NCBI GenBank assembly: GCA_013115135.1 | Contig: JABANP010000033.1 | Span: forward strand, 1-64,000 | Source of the DNA: Perkinsus olseni | Taxonomy: Eukaryota > Perkinsozoa > Perkinsida > Perkinsidae | Direction: 5' to 3' | DNA length: 64,000 bases | Shown: positions 1 to 9,770 of the stretch, piece after piece | Layout of the letters: each line of letters starts with the position of its first letter | Numbering within the stretch: the first letter of the stretch is position 1 | Program-made: the position numbers and the translations under genes | The notes under the pieces: model-generated | Databases searched by the model: none | What the model saw: the letters and a program-made list of their open reading frames with translations, nothing else | Told to the model about the DNA's origin: nothing

Positions 1-119
1 TTGTATCCATTGGCTGTCCCTTTTACACAATAGCTATAGTAGTTGGCCGCCTAGCGCGACGTTTATTCGCGCTTCCCTTCAAGGATAGTACTTCCGTTGT
101 ATTGAGTTCTGACCCTGCA
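1..119 (+). repeat. 5' LTR (truncated by window edge) of LTR retrotransposon 1
   Basis: Bases 1-122 match 4912-5033 almost perfectly (one difference seen, near base 63), at a fixed offset of 4911. The end is placed at the CA of ...CCCTGCA (119), the usual retroviral-type TG...CA boundary. About 22 bases of the LTR should lie upstream of the window. No TGG-type tRNA primer-binding site follows it, and gag starts only about 20 nt downstream, so priming may be unconventional. Confidence 0.8.
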
Positions 120-140
120 GAGTAGCAGCTCCTTGTTCTG

Positions 141-1103
141 ATGGAAGCAAATTTGTACTACGCTTTGCCCGAGCCCTTTGACCCCCTCACGACCAACCTG
201 GACTTCGACCAATGGGTTAGGAAGTTTAAAGCTTGCGCTGTCGCCAACCAGTGGCAAGAAGCTGATCAACTTCGACATCTACCCCCTCTTTTGCGTGGTG
301 ATGCGTGGATCCTATATGATGAACTGTCAGCTGACGAGAAGGACACTATGGATCATTTGGCGAGTAACCTATCGCGTAAGCTTAATGCAGCGACACAGAT
401 ACAGAGTGCCGAGAAGTTGTATCAAAGAGTTTTCGACGCTAACACAGAGTCCTTATTGTCCTATCAGAATGATTTGAAGCGTCTAGCCCATCGGGCGTAT
501 CCTGAGATGAATGCAGGTCAAGTCAGTCCTATTATACTGACAGCATTCATCAGAGGACTGAAGGGACATTCTGCTTCATTGGCTAGGAAGGTTCGTAATT
601 CGAATCCACGTTCTCTACAACAAGCACTTGAGAAGGCTCAGTCTTTTATGTCGGATCCATTTCCGGAAGCAGGGTCAAACGATCACCCAGAAGTCCTGGC
701 TATGACAGGGGATCTTCCTGATCGAGACGTACCAGCCGAAGACCAGAGGTATTTGCAATCTGAACAAGATGATGGTAAAATTCAAGAACGTGAAGTTGCT
801 GGTGCAGCATCGGCTCCGCCGACTTGGTTACCAGAGGTCATCAATGCTATCAGCAAGGCCAATCGAGTATGCGATTATTGTAAGAAGCCTGGCCACTTGG
901 AAAGTGACTGTTATAAGAAGCAACGAGATGAGGGTAGACGATTACGTCCACAGAAGAGATCACGCTTAGAAGACCGTCCAGAGTACCCACGGACGCCTGG
1001 TGCGATCTGCACCTATTGCGCTAAGAAGAACCATACTGCGGAGCAGTGCCAGATCAAGAAGAATGCTGAGGCACTGGCAAAGAAGATGAAGTCGGGAAAC
1101 TAA
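141..1103 (+). CDS. gag: Gag-like nucleocapsid protein of LTR retrotransposon 1
   Basis: A 320-residue open frame begins at an ATG 21 nt after the 5' LTR. It would form the particle coat and package element RNA. Two CCHC zinc knuckles lie in the C-terminal third: CDYCKKPGHLESDC and CTYCAKKNHTAEQC, both with C-x2-C-x4-H-x4-C spacing, as in Gag nucleocapsid domains. The region before them is rich in charged residues and has no other recognisable motif. The frame stops at TAA 1101-1103, directly after a slippery heptamer, so it probably makes both Gag alone and a Gag-Pol fusion. The frame is intact. Assignment as Gag is from zinc knuckles plus position, not from capsid similarity. Confidence 0.85.
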   Translation: MEANLYYALPEPFDPLTTNLDFDQWVRKFKACAVANQWQEADQLRHLPPLLRGDAWILYDELSADEKDTMDHLASNLSRKLNAATQIQSAEKLYQRVFDANTESLLSYQNDLKRLAHRAYPEMNAGQVSPIILTAFIRGLKGHSASLARKVRNSNPRSLQQALEKAQSFMSDPFPEAGSNDHPEVLAMTGDLPDRDVPAEDQRYLQSEQDDGKIQEREVAGAASAPPTWLPEVINAISKANRVCDYCKKPGHLESDCYKKQRDEGRRLRPQKRSRLEDRPEYPRTPGAICTYCAKKNHTAEQCQIKKNAEALAKKMKSGN

Positions 1104-1145
1104 CCGGCCCTGGTAGAAATTCGGCTTCTCTACCAGAAAGGCCGG
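1094..1145 (+). promoter_or_regulatory. Programmed -1 ribosomal frameshift signal between gag and pol
   Basis: The heptamer GGGAAAC lies at 1094-1100, with gag codons GGA-AAC in frame and the stop TAA next. This is the X XXY YYZ form of -1 sites. A stable stem follows at once: CCGGCC (1104-1109) pairs with GGCCGG (1140-1145), and CTGGTAGA (1110-1117) pairs with TCTACCAG (1129-1136). The pol frame is open through this region, so slipping back one base joins Gag to Pol. The spacer of 3 nt is shorter than the usual 5-9. Confidence 0.8.
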
Positions 1146-4100
1146 CTGTTCAAGCCGTATTTCTGAAGGCGCCTCATTCAGACTCCCTTCGGTTATCTGA
1201 CTCCTGCTCTACTGATATATGTGTTGATACTGGCGAAACTAGCTTGAAGGTTCGTGCTTTGATGGACAGTGGGTCCTCTGTCTCTCTGATCGATGCGTCA
1301 ACTCTGGCAGATTTACCGGTATCTCTAAGCGTAGATCCTTCTGAAGCGCCAGAGTGTGCTACTGCGAATAAGACCGTATTGAAGACCCTAGGTTCATTAT
1401 CATTGTCGTTCACTATCAATGGTAAGAAATTATTTCAGAAGTTTTTCGTTGCTTCATCGTCACTGGTATCACCTATTATACTCGGTCGAGACTTTTTGGT
1501 GGCTAATGATATGACCATCGAGTTCAAGCCGGTACTGTTAAGCCGTGCACAGCTGGCTGGTCACTCTCTAGCCATTGAGTCTCCTTCAAGTGATTGGAAA
1601 GCTTTACCTAGTGGTTGGGTCGCTGACAACGTTGTGTATGATACGGATAAGTTGTATATTGTATCTGCAAAAAGGCAGCAACCAGAAGCCGGTTCTATAA
1701 CTACCCACCGTATCTATGTGGGAGTGAACCCTAGCCTGGTTAAAAGTCCGAGTAGAGCTGAACAGCTGGGTGCCCTTCGAGCACATAAAAAGCTCCTCAC
1801 GGCATCGTCAGAGGCTAAATCAGCTGCTTCGAAGTGTTTTGATCGCTGGATTCAAGAGGGTCGCCTGTCACCTACAAGCTTGAAACACTCGTCATCGACG
1901 ACAAGCTGGTATATTGTAGGTGGTGATAATCGAAGGTATAGACCAGTTTTCAGCTTTATACATTTGAATCGTTACTTGAGAGCTGCCTTCGGAAAAGAGC
2001 CATTCTCCCAAGCATTAATCGCAAACTTGGTTGAGAAGTCTCGTTGTTTTAAGCATATAATATTGAATGATGTAGAAGATGCGTATATGCATCTCTGGTT
2101 ATTACCAAGTAATAGATCACTATTCACTGTTAATATCGACCCATTAGGGGAGTCTCCACGATTGTTCGAATTTCATTGTTTACCATATGGGCCTTCGCAT
2201 TGCCCAAGAGTTTTAGAAATTACTCTCCAATGGTTGCTCACCCAGCGTAATTTGTCCAATAAGGACTATGATGTTGAATCATTTATGGATGATCTGGCTA
2301 TTTTTTCTCATCAGCCAGATACTTCAGCAGAGCAAGAGCTCGCTTTATTGTTCCAGGATCACGATCTCAAGTTCAAAGCCACAAAACGAAAAGCTCTCGC
2401 AGAAGAAGATTCACGGTTGCTTGGCTTGCTTTATACCTCACATGGGCGCTATATTACATTACCACTGGACAAGTTGAATACGCTGAGATCACGGTCACCA
2501 TCTGCGGACTGCTCATATGGCAACTTACTTAGTACTCTGGGTTCGTTAGAGGAGACACCAGTGGCACCAGCATGGGCCGGAGCTCTTAAGCATTTCGCCC
2601 AGGGCTTGGTTGCCCACGAGCGAGCAGCACGAAAATGTACCTGGTCGACTCCATGCTCGAAGACGTTACGGTTGCTGGTGAAACAGTGGCATGATATGGT
2701 ATCATCCTACTCGCAAGATGATTTTACCATTCCGCGGCTGTATGATTTCCATACTCCTCTCCATGTGTATACCGATGCAGCCAAATATGCGGGTGGATAT
2801 ATTATGAAACAAGATGGGGTAGACTACTTGAAGAAGGTCCATGTATTTGCTGAGAAGGAAACCTTTCTGCCCATTGTATGTCTAGAAGCCCATATCATGT
2901 ACAAAGCTATGGCGGCAGTTCATCGACTTGAACTTGTGGCTAGACAGCGATTTGATCGTGTATACTATCATGTGGATAATGTAGCCGTAGAGGTTACATT
3001 TCGTGGTGGAAGACCTGCTTCTTCAACCAGTAAGGATGCGAAACCTATACTGCAGAAGTATTTGGCCATGGCTCATGAACTTTTTCAACCTCATGATTTT
3101 GGTAGAAGGATCTTTATCGAAAGAGTATGTACAAGTCAGAATCCAGCTGACTCACTTACCCGTCACTATTTATTGCATCAATTTGTGAAGTTTGCTAGAG
3201 CTTCGGATGATGATTTCCCTGCAGTAGATACTGATGTTAAGAAGGATTATAGTACTGCAGCGGTTTATTCGGACTATCGTCGGCTACCACAAGTTGCTCT
3301 GGTTGCAGCCGCAGGAGAGAACGGCTCTCACACTCTTCCCACGCCAAATGCGATCAAAGAAGGCCAGCATCAAGACCATCAGCTGCAGGTGATATTGTCT
3401 ACACTCCAACAACATCGAGAACCCCCGGATGGAGTTGATCGAGCCTATACTCTGGTATGGAACACACTGGTGGTTCGAGACGGTATTCTACGACGCCTAC
3501 TGCCAGCTACACACGGAGCAGGCCTCGCAGAAGTGGTAGTGGTACCTGTTGTGCCCGATAAGCTTGTACCCCGGGTGTTGGTCTACTTCCACAACCCCTT
3601 GGGAGCAAACCACCCGGGAATCCAGAGAACTATACGAGCCATAAAACAGCTCTACTGGTTCCCGAAACTCTCGAAGAGGGTTTGCGACCACATATCATCG
3701 TGTTCTGCCTGTATTCTGCGAGCTATGAAGCAAAAGTGGACTCAGACTGGCGTGCAGAAGGCTGCCCCTCCGGGACCGTGGCATACTGTCGCAGCAGATC
3801 TCCTATCGGTGTCAACCGACTCAGGTAACATTTTACTATTGGTTACGTTGTGCCTGTTCAGCTTCTGGCCTGAAGTTCGAGTGCTCTCCTCCAAGTCCTC
3901 CCAGGCAGTAGCATTGGCGCTACGAAGCATGAACGCTCAGTTCGGTCCAATGAAGATTCTGCGAACGGATCGAGGACCTGAGTTCAGGGGCGCTGTTGAG
4001 GAGTACTTGACGACTATCAATGCTGTACATTCTACTACGTTACCATACTCACCAGTGTCAGCGGTAGAACAGCTGAATCGGACTATTCTCCATAAGCTAC

Positions 4101-4837
4101 AGACGGTGCGTAACTGTCCACTATGGAGACGCATACCTACTGTCGCCCTACTGGATGAGATTCTATGGAGTATTCGGTCTACGCCTTCTACGGTCTTGAA
4201 GATTGAACCTTTTATGGTAATGTATGGACGACACCCACATTCAAGATGCTCGCAAGGAGTCCAGCAGCAAGCCCAACTGTTTGAGCATGTTGAAGATGCA
4301 CTCAACGAGAGGCGAGCCGACGCCATGTTGAAGAAGACATCTGTGCAACCCCTACGACCCGGTAGCAGAGTGTTCGTGAGATGTCGTAGGGGGGATAGAG
4401 GCTACAAGGTGGGGAAGAAGTGGTCGTTGATGACGGTTTTGAAGCAAGATCATGCGAAGGTGTATTTATTACCTACTTCTGGTTATAACGAGCAACCTGT
4501 GGAACGGCATGTACGAGAATGTGTGCCTGCACTGGGGCATGATATTGAGGAAGCAGCGAGTGGAGACCCACCTCTGCGGGGGCCGAAGTATCGTCGACGA
4601 GCCCTCTCAAATAGGCCAACAAAAACTGATATGAGGCCGACGCTTAGAACACTGCCATATCGATTAGCTATTAAGGGCAACAATCTGGGAATCGTGCAAC
4701 AGCATCAAGAAGCTCTCCCAGATGCACCACAGCAACCAGTTCATCATGCTGAAGGATGTCTTGTCCCTCATAACCATGTTCAAGTGACAAGATCTGGGCG
4801 TCGTATTAAACCGCCTAAGAGGTTCGGTTTCGAATGA
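1100..4837 (+). CDS. pol: Pol polyprotein (protease, reverse transcriptase, RNase H, integrase) of LTR retrotransposon 1
   Basis: The frame is open from the gag frameshift site to TGA 4835-4837; the first internal methionine lies well downstream. Domain order: aspartic protease (ALMDSGSSVSLID), reverse transcriptase with the catalytic FMDDLAIF, RNase H (VYTDAAKYAGGYI), then integrase. The integrase has an HHCC zinc site (NHPGIQRTIRAIKQLYW and CDHISSCSACI) and a DDE core (AADLLSV, RTDRGPEFRG, SAVEQLNR). PR-RT-RH-IN order places it with Ty3/gypsy- or Bel-type elements rather than copia. The frame has no stop and the LTR copies differ little, so the element looks recently active. It should be made only as a Gag-Pol fusion by -1 frameshifting. 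Confidence 0.92.
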   Translation, partial: LTGPGRNSASLPERPAVQAVFLKAPHSDSLRLSDSCSTDICVDTGETSLKVRALMDSGSSVSLIDASTLADLPVSLSVDPSEAPECATANKTVLKTLGSLSLSFTINGKKLFQKFFVASSSLVSPIILGRDFLVANDMTIEFKPVLLSRAQLAGHSLAIESPSSDWKALPSGWVADNVVYDTDKLYIVSAKRQQPEAGSITTHRIYVGVNPSLVKSPSRAEQLGALRAHKKLLTASSEAKSAASKCFDRWIQEGRLSPTSLKHSSSTTSWYIVGGDNRRYRPVFSFIHLNRYLRAAFGKEPFSQALIANLVEKSRCFKHIILNDVEDAYMHLWLLPSNRSLFTVNIDPLGESPRLFEFHCLPYGPSHCPRVLEITLQWLLTQRNLSNKDYDVESFMDDLAIFSHQPDTSAEQELALLFQDHDLKFKATKRKALAEEDSRLLGLLYTSHGRYITLPLDKLNTLRSRSPSADCSYGNLLSTLGSLEETPVAPAWAGALKHFAQGLVAHERAARKCTWSTPCSKTLRLLVKQWHDMVSSYSQDDFTIPRLYDFHTPLHVYTDAAKYAGGYIMKQDGVDYLKKVHVFAEKETFLPIVCLEAHIMYKAMAAVHRLELVARQRFDRVYYHVDNVAVEVTFRGGRPASSTSKDAKPILQKYLAMAHELFQPHDFGRRIFIERVCTSQNPADSLTRHYLLHQFVKFARASDDDFPAVDTDVKKDYSTAAVYSDYRRLPQVALVAAAGENGSHTLPTPNAIKEGQHQDHQLQVILSTLQQHREPPDGVDRAYTLVWNTLVVRDGILRRLLPATHGAGLAEVVVVPVVPDKLVPRVLVYFHNPLGANHPGIQRTIRAIKQLYWFPKLSKRVCDHISSCSACILRAMKQKWTQTGVQKAAPPGPWHTVAADLLSVSTDSGNILLLVTLCLFSFWPEVRVLSSKSSQAVALALRSMNAQFGPMKILRTDRGPEFRGAVEEYLTTINAVHSTTLPYSPVSAVEQLNRTILHKLQTVRNCPLWRRIPTVALLDEILWSIRSTPSTVLKIEPFMVMYGRHPHSRCSQGVQQQAQLFEHVEDALNERRADAMLKKTSVQPLRPGSRVFVRCRRGDRGYKVGKKWSLMTVLKQDHAKVYLLPTSGYNEQPVERHVRECVPALGHDIEEAASGDPPLRGPKYRRRALSNRPTKTDMRPTLRTLPYRLAIKGNNLGIVQQHQEALPDAPQQPVHHAEGCLVPHNHVQVTRSGRRIKPPKRFGFE

Positions 4838-4888
4838 GACTGACAGTCTCACTGTCAAGATGAGTTACTCTTTGGAGAGAGAGGAATC

Positions 4889-5030
4889 TGCACTGTTCTT
4901 ATCACAATTCATTGTATCCATTGGCTGTCCCTTTTACACAATAGCTATAGTAGTTGGCCGCCTAGCGCGACGTCTATTCGCGCTTCCCTTCAAGGATAGT
5001 ACTTCCGTTGTATTGAGTTCTGACCCTGCA
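4889..5030 (+). repeat. 3' LTR of LTR retrotransposon 1, with upstream polypurine tract
   Basis: 4912-5033 repeats the window's first 122 bases. A purine run (GGAGAGAGAGGAA, 4874-4886) just upstream is a good polypurine tract. The next TG (4889, TGCACTG) mirrors the terminal CCTGCA, giving an LTR of about 142 bp. The 5' boundary is inferred because the matching part of the 5' LTR lies outside the window. The target-site duplication cannot be checked for the same reason. Confidence 0.75.
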
Positions 5031-5289
5031 GAGCTCCTTTCAGAATCAGTGTCTGGGCTACCTCCAAGGTATTTCGGAGCCCAATTTTCTGGGCAGAAAT
5101 GCTGAGGCAATTGAATTGAGTTGCGAGCATTCGTTCGAAGTAAGCGAGGCTTTGATTCCCGCATATGTCAGGGAGTAGCTTTGGAAGGATCATCGACTCG
5201 CCTATTGTGCCAGGCTCCCACGTCCGTTCTGTCTTGCTGGATCGTGGCATACGAGTGCTTCTAAGTTCATCGTGTCACTTGTTATCTGT

Positions 5290-6169
5290 ATGGACCCCAT
5301 CACTGTCGTCACGAGCACGAGGCACTCTCCGAATCTTGTGTCTGTTGCTCCTTCTACGGACTATAACACGTTCATTAAAGATACCCAGGCATCACTTGAT
5401 GATGGAAGGATCCCGAAACTACCGAGTCCCCCACTTGACCAGATATTCAAGAGGGGAATGCTCCCTAAAGAGGGTCTCATCCTAGACTTCGGCGTTGCCA
5501 CAGGTTGCAATAATCACATTTTTTGGTCATGATGTCATCGCCCTTCAGGTAACTTCACACGTTACATCGCTGGTGAGTTGAAAGGACGTAGGATGTACGG
5601 CTTCGACAGTTTCAAGGGGCTGCCTAGTGATTGGTTGCCAGCGGGGGTAACCAATCGTGCAGCAGGATGTCAGCAAGGATCTGAGTACGGCTTCCTCTTG
5701 ACCTTTAGGGAGTCCTACCGAAGGCGGCCATGGGTGCTTTTGCGCAGGATAAAATACCGGAGATGCCCGATAACGTCGAGTTGGTGGTGGGGCTGTTTGA
5801 CGACACGTTGCCAGCCTTCGCTGAGGACCATCCAGATGATACTATTGCCCTGCTTCATATCGACTGTGACATGTATGAGTCGACCGTCAGTATATTCAAG
5901 AATGTTGGTCATATGATAGTCCCCGGCACAATCCACAGTACGCGGAGCATGAGTTAAAGGCCTTTTTTGAATTCCTTGTGGCCCGGGGTAAAGACATGGG
6001 AGAAGATTGCCAGTTTGAGTGGATTGGCACCGGTGATGTATCAACCGAGGAGTGTCTGGCCAATCCCAAGTATAAGAGTGGGATATATGATGACCCTAGT
6101 GGGGCTAAACTCGTGTCGCAGGATGTGAATCTGAAGATGAGATGCGGTGTAAAGATGACGAGGGTGTGA
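5290..6169 (+). pseudogene. TylF/MycF-type SAM-dependent methyltransferase, broken
   Basis: Three exons are joined by two good GT-AG introns (5504-5548 and 5647-5708). They encode a class I methyltransferase of the TylF/macrocin O-methyltransferase type, which would transfer methyl groups from S-adenosylmethionine. Recognisable parts: the SAM-binding loop (DFGVATGNFTRYIA once spliced), YGFDSFKGLPSDW, VGLFDDTLPAF and the acidic LLHIDCDMYEST. After VPGTI (about 5930) the conserved segment that should carry an FDEYF-like motif is missing. The family C-terminus resumes in another frame as EHELKAFFEFLVARGKD and runs to TGA 6167-6169. Either about ten codons were deleted or the assembly collapsed there. 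The ATG at 5290 lies about 260 bp past the retrotransposon LTR. Family assignment is solid; activity is doubtful. Confidence 0.7.
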
Positions 6170-7529
6170 CTACCACTCTGATATGATTTCTTTTATTTGT
6201 TTTTAGTGCGCTTGCGTGCCATAGTGGGCACGGGTGATGTCCTCGGGCCATGGGCCATAGCCAGTCTTTCTTTCATCAAGTCTGAGTCGTAGTAGACTCT
6301 TTAAGCATCAAGCCTATGCCTTGGTAGCTAGTTATTGATTTCAAGATTTTATGGCATCCTCTGAGTGTCGCGTTAATGAGGTGGAAACTCCCACAGTACG
6401 ACCTAAATGAGCTCGATCATGATGATCGTCGATATGCTGTTGCCTTCATTGCCGTCGTTTATCGTGTTTCGTGCTGCACAGGGCATCTCCCCGCGGTGAA
6501 GAGTGGATCCTGCCAGGAGGGAATGAGATGGTCGGGTCTGCTCTTTCTGCTCGTTGTGGCAGCGTTCGGGCTAGCTGAATAACGCAACACAGAGCTCATC
6601 GTGAAGTTGCTAGCACATCGGCATCAAGTCTGACTGAGCCGGCAGCGACGTTGGACTTCAAACTGACACATTTACACATCTCCGTATTGCTATGTCTTTA
6701 TTGGTCGCCCAGTTGATCCAGTCATCATAGCATTTCAGTTGCCGTGTTCGCAGAAACACTTTTCCCTCCCGGCATACCCTGTGCTGCCGTCCAGCTCCAA
6801 GTGATTTCAGCAGCATTTATACCGACTATTTCAACTAGGAGTCTCTCCTACCATGTTGACGCGCTGCGTTGGTTTCAACACGAGCTTAGGATCCATAGAC
6901 TCTCATGATGAGAGTCTCATCGGTTCTTCCTTCCTCTCTCCCGGGAGTCGATCACGCGACCTGTAGATCAGCAATCGGGCAGTACGTCACCTCGGCTATG
7001 TTCACCGTTCGATCTCAGCGAATCGCTCACACGAACACCTACGGCGAGAGAACTTTTCGCTTTCGAAGAACTTCGCCTTGCAGATCGGTATTGCGGCGTT
7101 ACTGGAGAGGGTGTTAGATCCCTAACAGTATTATCCGTAACAGTACCGCCATCGAATGGATGAACGCGTGAATCACAGCGCCATTTAATCCTTCAAGACG
7201 CACAGGTATGCGTTGAGAAAATGCAAGTGAAGCGAGATGGGCAAGAAGAGATGAGCGGGGATTTGAGTTTTTTCGAATCTATGAGTTGGTGGATGGTGCG
7301 ATGGCAGGGCCGTAATTCGCTGAAGCAGCAACTGTGACCGCAGGATTATCATTATACTTTGAAACCGACGTCCCCCGGCAACATGAGGATCCTCCTACTC
7401 CAGTCAGCGCTGTCGATCGGGATGGGTCGCAGAATTCAATTCCAGATGAGAAGGATCGGAGAGCCACCCGCCGCCGCGTCGATGCAACCAGAGTAAGCAG
7501 TCCTCATCTTATAGCCAGGCTGGCAGTCT
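6170..7529. other. No gene recognised
   Basis: The stretch holds only short open frames on both strands without family motifs or convincing splice partners. It may contain the 5' exons or promoter of the gene starting near 7530. Confidence 0.5.
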
Positions 7530-8482
7530 ATGGCCTCTCTCTTCTCTCGAATCGCCGTGATGTGGAAGCTGCCGCTTGAGATCCGCCCGGGGAATAGAAT
7601 TTTTCTCAGCACTGCGAGCGACGCGACTCCAGTGGCTGATAATACAACCGCGACGACAAGTGCCTCCTCAAAGTCGCTGAATGGATGGACCAAGATGGTG
7701 AGCAGGTTAAGGCTGTCTCTCGAACGACTTCAACATTTTTCGCAGCATTCGGAAACGATATCGCGCGAGCCCTTCAACAACTTCATCGACACAGGAGAGC
7801 CGGGGCGAATCTGGAGCGCCGGCCTCCAGAGCACGACCATCGCCGCCTTCCGAGAGTACATATCAAAACGTGTGAAGCCAGGCTCGCAGGCGGACACAGA
7901 GCAGTGCAACTGGGCCGAATGTGCCCTCTACGCCTGTGGCTACTGCGAGATAATCGAAGGATCTGTTTATTGCCCGAATGCGGCAATGACAGGATCCGAT
8001 GGCGCTATGATGGTCGGAGAGGTGAAGGATTTCTGTGTCATAAACCCCGAGGCAAAGTGAGTCGACGGTGGCGCTGTGAGCTTCTGTCTCATCGTCCTGT
8101 ATTGCTAGGAACTCTGAGTTCTCGGGCCATTCGTGCAGGGAAGCTCTGAACCTCGGACCAGGTGAAGTGCCCCCTGCAGTGAGCCATGCTAATCAATCTG
8201 ATGCCGACTCGGCGTTCTCCGGTGAGAACCCGACGGTGATGGACTCCCTGGCGGCCAAGCCTGGGGATTCACTTCTCAACAAGATAGCCGTTACCGCGAA
8301 GGGTCAGTCGCACAGATCGTCGAATGGTCATCATCTGTTCTCTCTCAGGTCACGTCATGTGCAGTGGGATGGTCTTCCATTTTGTGCCGGAGAGAACAGA
8401 AACACCGAATGATGCGCACATTGCATCGTCTTCACCGATGTTAATCATCATGCTCGTTATTTCGTCACTAATAGTGTCATGA
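7530..8482 (+). CDS. Unidentified protein with Cys-rich core and hydrophobic C-terminal anchor, three exons
   Basis: The ATG is at 7530. Exon 1 ends at 8056 before a GTGAGT donor; introns are 8057-8138 and 8303-8348, and both splice in frame. The last exon ends at TGA 8480-8482. The middle has closely spaced cysteines (CNWAECALYACGYC). The C-terminus is a short hydrophobic run (MLIIMLVISSLIVS) after an acidic, polar stretch, as in a GPI-attachment signal or a tail anchor. A 48-nt GTGAGC...CGCAG segment near 7697-7744 has an intron-like shape and a length divisible by three, so it could be kept or removed without breaking the frame. No family is recognised. It is convergent with the minus-strand gene ending at 8586. 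Additional 5' exons are possible. Confidence 0.6.
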
Positions 8483-8585
8483 ACAACCATGTGCTAATGC
8501 ACAGGCTCGTTGTATTTTCCCGTCCGGGTCGCGTTTACGAGTACTGGGGAAACGAAAAGAGATCAACCAGACAGAAACATAATAG

Positions 8586-9380
8586 TCACTCTTCATGCTC
8601 CTGCTGTCCCCACATCTCCTTGAGCGTGAAGCTCTCCGGGCGATGGTCCCAGAATTTAACCTGTCATTCGAGTGTCGGCCGTAAAATAGCGACGCGATAC
8701 CTCGGATAAATCGATTGAGGCGTGGCCCTTTTGGAACGCGGGAGGGGTAGTGGTGAAGATGCTGAGGAACTCCTGCCGGAAATTCGGCATGAAAGTCATG
8801 GCACCAATGACCGGTACAACCACCAAGCAGATGAACTGAAGTGAAGACGGCCACTGCGATCGTTGGGCAGATGAAGATACGTACCACGACGCCGAACTTT
8901 TCTGTGTAGGTGAAGAACTTGTAGTTGTGGAAGTTGTAGTGCCTCTCAACCTTCTCGAGGCGGCGGTCATCACTGCCCTTCCCGAACCAGTCGATCTTGC
9001 TTCTGAACATGATGGGCAGATCAAAGCTGTTGCTTTGGGAGGACTCACATGTCTAGACGATGGCGCAGCCTGATCTCCCGGTGGGGCGAGTTAGGCTGGT
9101 AGATCTCTTCTCGAGAGAGCGGTGGTTGCTGATAGTTGAGCAGGTACCACCGAAACTGGGGCACGAACCCACGTACTGCTGCATCGCCGACGCTACGTTT
9201 GTCGAGCTGTCCTGTGGGCACCAGGGTGTCCGGCACTTCGTCGTACCAAGACTCGTTCTTGTAGTCGGGCACCAGCGGGGTCTTCCTAGCGAGGCGAAAG
9301 TATGGCAGTGGGACGACGATCCCTCACTTTTGTGGCGACACTCCCACCGCGAAGGCTCGGCTCGCTCCTGGCCGCCCCAT
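8586..9380 (-). CDS. Uncharacterised single-pass membrane protein, five exons
   Basis: Starting at ATG 9380, four GT-AG introns splice in frame (9286-9327, 9003-9048, 8836-8884, 8661-8700; 40-49 nt each) to give 205 residues ending at TGA 8586-8588. The N-terminus is short and basic (MGRPGASRAFAVGVSPQKK), possibly a mitochondrial targeting sequence. The middle is polar and aromatic (HYNFHNYKFFTYTEKFGVV). One hydrophobic helix follows (FICLVVVPVIGAMTFM), and then a soluble tail with KFWDHRPESFTLKEMW. The shape, with one transmembrane helix and a short N-terminal presequence, resembles accessory subunits of respiratory complexes or ATP synthase; that is inference only. At exon 3 two acceptors three bases apart (CAG, AAG) both keep frame. 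Coding status is well supported; function is unknown. Confidence 0.75.
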
Positions 9381-9770
9381 GACGACGAGCCGTCGGGCAA
9401 TCATAGCCGTCAAAAACTCTCCTCTGCGTAGCCCCTCACCCAAGGCAACTCGACCCTCGAGCGTGACTGAAATCCGAGGTCATAATGTAATGAAAAGTGA
9501 CAAGGTCTCTCAGTGGCCACAGAAACGTGAGGATTTATCGGCCGATGAGACCCCACCTCGGCGATCAAACGGGAGAAATTGTACGCTAGTCGACAGCACC
9601 GTGTGGCGGGCAGACAATGGGCTTCTCCTGTTCACAAAAAAGCGGAGAGCAGCAGCATCAGCAGACAATAATGGTGATGGGCAGCCGCCTGCCGTAGTGA
9701 GCTTGAAACTCCGTTAATAAAAATTCGCTACATTAATGATAAGGAGAGGCTGTTTACGACAGGGAACATT
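9381..9770. other. Spacer between two minus-strand genes
   Basis: It lies between the end of CDC14 and the start of the five-exon gene, so it should hold the CDC14 3' end and the promoter of the next gene. No motif is recognised. The plus-strand open frame here has low-complexity composition and no family features. Confidence 0.5.

Noticed and set aside
6376..6582. Small open frame with hydrophobic end (68 residues)
   Set aside because: Too short, with no family or splice context; a chance frame is likely.
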